Under the pieces are notes generated by a model, which saw only the letters and a list, made by a program, of their open reading frames with translations, did no database searches and was not told where the DNA came from. A stretch of 45,904 bases of DNA from Mesorhizobium sp. WSM4313 (GTDB lineage Bacteria; Pseudomonadota; Alphaproteobacteria; Rhizobiales; Rhizobiaceae): contig NZ_NSFT01000026.1 in assembly GCF_002294725.1 (NCBI RefSeq), positions 1-45,904 of the forward strand, read 5' to 3'. The position numbers and the translations under genes were made by a program. Below are positions 44,070 through 45,904 of this stretch, piece by piece. The first letter of the stretch is position 1; every line of letters begins with the position of its first letter.

Positions 44070-44214
44070 GACCCCCACTCCGTCGAGCTTCGCTCGACAC
44101 CTCTCCCCCGATCGACGGGGGAGAGGAAGGACGCGAACTTCATTCAGCCTGGCTCCCTTCCTCTCCCTCCGGAGGGGGGACAGGTGGCGCTGCGAAGCAG
44201 CGACGGAGTGGGGG
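44070..44214. repeat. Family C palindromic repeat, locus 2
   Basis: CCCCCACTCCGTCGAGCTTCG begins the left arm and GACGGAGTGGGGG ends the right. Internal hairpins are CTCTCCCCCGATCGACGGGGGAGAG and CCCTCCGGAGGG. It is the reverse arrangement of locus 1 at 8665. It occupies half of the 338-bp gap 44014-44351; the rest is the ArsR promoter region. Confidence 0.85.
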
Positions 44215-44317
44215 AAGGCGCTGCTCAAAATCGAAGCCGCCTCAAGACATGCACAATCCGGGAAGCAAGAAAACTCAGGCAAGCAGCAATCAGGCTGCAG
44301 AATATTTTCGCTAGCGC

Positions 44318-44347
44318 TTGACATGCAACCAAATGGTTGCATATTAA
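44318..44347 (+). promoter_or_regulatory. Promoter with embedded operator for the arsR-type gene
   Basis: TTGACA (44318-44323) is a perfect -35 box. ATATTA or TATTAA (44341-44347) fits a -10 box at 17-18 bp. The spacer is almost entirely the perfect palindrome ATGCAACC-AAAT-GGTTGCAT (44323-44342), placed where a dimeric ArsR repressor would block RNA polymerase. It begins 5 bp before the regulator's start codon region, so negative autoregulation is likely and the transcript would have a very short leader. Confidence 0.7.
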
Positions 44348-44351
44348 AGCC

Positions 44352-44672
44352 ATGAGCATGGATGCTGTGTTTCGCGCTTTGGCCGACCCGACCCGCCGGC
44401 AATTGCTGGACAGCCTCCATGCCCGGAACGGGCAGACGCTGAACGCGCTGTGCGAGCACATGGAGATGACGCGCCAGGCGGTGACCAAGCACCTGGCGAT
44501 CCTCGAGGAGGCGAACCTCGTCACCACCATGCGCCGAGGCCGCGAGAAGGAGCACTACCTCAACCCCGTTCCGATCAACGAGATCGCTGAGCGCTGGATC
44601 GGCAAGTTCGAGCGGGGGCGGCTTGCCGCTCTCAGCGACCTGAAGCAACGCCTTGAAAGGGAAGAGCCGTGA
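44352..44672 (+). CDS. ArsR/SmtB family transcriptional regulator
   Basis: A 106-residue winged-helix protein. VFRALADPTRRQLLDSLHAR is the classic N-terminus. The recognition helix lies in LCEHMEMTRQAVTKHLAILE, and the wing in LVTTMRRGREKEHYLNPVPI. No metal-binding CxC motif is seen, so it is probably of the non-metal group that pairs with AHSA1 genes. ATG at 44352 is just after the operator. It overlaps the next gene by four bases (GTGA). Confidence 0.93.
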   Translation: MSMDAVFRALADPTRRQLLDSLHARNGQTLNALCEHMEMTRQAVTKHLAILEEANLVTTMRRGREKEHYLNPVPINEIAERWIGKFERGRLAALSDLKQRLEREEP

Positions 44673-45118
44673 GCGAGAACAGTTTTGTCTATGTCACCTA
44701 CATCCGCACCACGCCTGAAAAACTCTGGCAGGCGCTGACTGACCCGGAATTCAACCGGCGGTTCTTCCTCAGCTCCTACCAGGAGAGCGACTGGAAGGTC
44801 GGCTCGAGCTGGAAGCTGGTCTTCCCCGACGGCCGCATCGCCGATTCCGGCGAGATCCTCGAGATCGACCCGCCGCGGCGTCTGGTGATCAAATGGCGCA
44901 ACGAATGGATGCCCGAGGTGAAGGAGGACGGCTACACGCGCTGCACTTTCACCATCGAGCCCGACGGCGAATTGATGAAGCTCGCCGTCACCCACGAGGC
45001 CGACGGCCCGCACAGGCTGATTCCGAACGTCTCCAAAGGCTGGCCGCTGGTGCTGGCCAGCCTCAAGAGCCTGCTCGAAACCGGCAAGGGTTTCGAGCGC
45101 CCGCCGTCAAAGGGATAA
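44669..45118 (+). CDS. SRPBCC/AHSA1 domain protein
   Basis: A 149-residue protein. FVYVTYIRTTPEKLWQALTD is the AHSA1 N-terminal strand, and RLVIKWRNEW and GWPLVLASLKSLLETG are further conserved parts. The start is GTG, overlapping the ArsR stop, so the pair is translationally coupled. ArsR-AHSA1 pairs are common and thought to respond to small hydrophobic ligands; the ligand is unknown. Confidence 0.92.
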   Translation: MSENSFVYVTYIRTTPEKLWQALTDPEFNRRFFLSSYQESDWKVGSSWKLVFPDGRIADSGEILEIDPPRRLVIKWRNEWMPEVKEDGYTRCTFTIEPDGELMKLAVTHEADGPHRLIPNVSKGWPLVLASLKSLLETGKGFERPPSKG

Positions 45119-45163
45119 GGATTCGTTTCGGATACGAGACGATTCGCGCCGGAGGTGTATGCG

Positions 45164-45814
45164 ATGCTGCAACTATCCTTGCCGCAAGCCATGGCGAATG
45201 CGGACACGGTCATGGCCTCGGCCGAGCTTCCCGCCTCGCCGGACGAGGTTGGCGCGGCGCTGATAACTAGAGAGGTCGAGCGCTGGTGGGGTTCGCCCGA
45301 AACTTACCGCATGACCGGCTGGAACGCCGATCTGCGCGTCGGCGGAAGCTGGCGTGTCACGGTGCGAACCGCCGACGGCAGGCGCCTGCCCGCCGGCGGA
45401 GAGTTTCTCGAGATCGAAATGCCGCGCCGGATCGTGCAGACGCGGCGCTACGACTGGGACCATCCGGCGCTCGGCCGGCGCGAAACGACCCTCGCCTATC
45501 TGCTGGAGCCGATCGCCGGCGGCACGCGGCTCACCATCTGCCATGGCGGCTTCGCAGGTTTCCCGGACGCCGCGGCGGAACATGCCGAAGGCTGGGCGCG
45601 GGTGCTTGGATGGCTGCAGGGATATTTCGGCGGCGCGGCCTTCCCTTCTCCCTTGTGGGAGAAGGTGTCGCCGAAGGCGACGGATGAGGGGTGCTCCAGG
45701 GAAAACCAGCGTCTCACTCCGCTGGAACACCCCTCATCCGTCTCGGCGCTGCGCGCCGATCCACCTTCTCCCACAAGGGGCCTGTTGCGTAATTGGCTGG
45801 TTGTGATTCTCTGA
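45164..45814 (+). CDS. Second SRPBCC/AHSA1 protein with repeat-derived C-terminus
   Basis: A 216-residue frame. Residues about 15-160 are a normal AHSA1 fold (SAELPASPDEVGAALITREV ... EGWARVLGWLQGYFGG). From about residue 161 on, the frame reads through the family B palindrome (FPSPLWEKVSPKATDEGCSR) and finally through the IS left end, where it stops. The native C-terminus is therefore replaced by about 45 repeat-encoded and 12 IS-encoded residues. GGAGG lies eight bases before ATG 45164; the GTG at 45155 overlaps that ribosome binding site. It lies 45 bp after the first AHSA1 gene. Confidence 0.85.
   Translation: MLQLSLPQAMANADTVMASAELPASPDEVGAALITREVERWWGSPETYRMTGWNADLRVGGSWRVTVRTADGRRLPAGGEFLEIEMPRRIVQTRRYDWDHPALGRRETTLAYLLEPIAGGTRLTICHGGFAGFPDAAAEHAEGWARVLGWLQGYFGGAAFPSPLWEKVSPKATDEGCSRENQRLTPLEHPSSVSALRADPPSPTRGLLRNWLVVIL
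45644..45777. repeat. Family B palindromic repeat, locus 4, interrupted by an IS
   Basis: It begins CCTTCTCCCTTGTGGGAGAAGG, with GATGAGGGGTGCTCCAG mirrored by CTGGAACACCCCTCATC. It breaks off inside the closing hairpin (CTTCTCCCACAAG) where the IS end starts. The palindrome lies inside the end of an open SRPBCC frame. Confidence 0.88.
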
Positions 45815-45904
45815 GAGGAAGCTCGGAGGGAATCGCGATGGCTGTGAAGCAGACGGGACAGTTGAGCCTGGCGGAGGCGTTTCTAGGCGACAAGCTTGCG
45901 GGCG
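45778..45904 (+). mobile_element. Left end of an insertion sequence (partial)
   Basis: It begins GGGCCTGTTGCGTAATTGGC, the inverted partner of the end at position 127. A start codon with GGAGGGA upstream at 45838 opens a transposase-like frame that runs off the window. The break in the family B hairpin fixes the insertion point to within a few bases. A short target duplication such as ACAAG or CACAAGG is compatible with both flanks. Confidence 0.75.
45838..45904 (+). CDS. Transposase N-terminus (partial, IS5/IS1182-like)
   Basis: Only 22 residues are present, MAVKQTGQLSLAEAFLGDKL onward. The xQLSLAEAFL pattern resembles the N-terminus of IS5-type and IS1182-type transposases as I remember them. 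GGAGGGA lies eight bases before the ATG. The position 60 bp inside the IS end fits a transposase start. The catalytic DDE residues lie outside the window. Confidence 0.5.
   Translation, partial: MAVKQTGQLSLAEAFLGDKLAG

Overview
The window is a piece of a high-GC alphaproteobacterial chromosome. It is most like Mesorhizobium or a close relative in the Rhizobiales. This rests on the protein families seen (DUF1127, DUF2794, IalB-like, Omp25/31-like porin, Rhizobiales-type AcnA and Ffh) and on the density of intergenic palindromic repeats typical of that group; I could run no database search. Most of the sequence is core and housekeeping, with short accessory features between genes.

Layout. 1-127: right end of an insertion sequence (IS). 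148-1762: tautomerase, SMP-30/gluconolactonase and a DUF1127 protein. 1970-4309: cytochrome c maturation genes ccmA-ccmB-ccmD-ccmG, with ccmC missing from its usual place. 4593-7283: acnA. 7334-8522: a 10-copy heptamer array, a ceramidase-family remnant and a DUF1223 protein. 8523-11251: a candidate small RNA with terminator, DUF2794, a GNAT and a Bax-inhibitor-1 family protein. 11498-15480: ABC export genes ybbP-ybbA with the divergent esterase tesA. 15599-18448: thpR, a frameshifted low-molecular-weight phosphatase, phhB, a YkvA-like protein and an IalB-like protein. 18516-25943: ClC antiporter, Met-rich periplasmic protein, rlmN, membrane protein, GNAT, porin, LysE exporter and argG. 26012-26525: a GIY-YIG nuclease gene held between two arms of a dispersed palindrome. 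26655-29867: MltB-type transglycosylase, SH3/DUF1236 protein and CPBP protease. 30208-32574: ffh, chorismate mutase and rpsP. 32652-36438: small envelope and SRPBCC genes, ACT protein, GNAT and asd. 37024-43432: DEAD-box helicase, leuB, VOC, RidA, an Ivy-like periplasmic protein and leuD. 43588-45814: GNAT, then an ArsR regulator with two AHSA1/SRPBCC genes. 45778-45904: left end of an IS.

At least four families of palindromic repeats fill the gaps. Family A (six loci) has 50-65 bp hairpin arms facing each other. Family B (four loci plus a scrap at the left edge) begins and ends with a CTTCTCCC/GGGAGAAG hairpin. Families C and D are longer imperfect palindromes. One family A locus carries the GIY-YIG gene between its arms. 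This is the best candidate here for an undescribed system: a nuclease-bearing parent element with gene-less derivatives, comparable in logic to REP/RAYT but with a different enzyme. Both window edges lie in ends of one IS type, each abutting a family B palindrome. One family B copy plus the IS end supplies the C-terminus of the last SRPBCC gene.

Gene decay is visible in ccmC (missing), the ceramidase remnant, the phosphatase frameshift and a flavoprotein N-terminal scrap. Pathways represented only in part are leucine (leuB, leuD), arginine (argG), the aspartate family (asd), the TCA cycle (acnA), cytochrome c maturation and SRP-dependent targeting (ffh).
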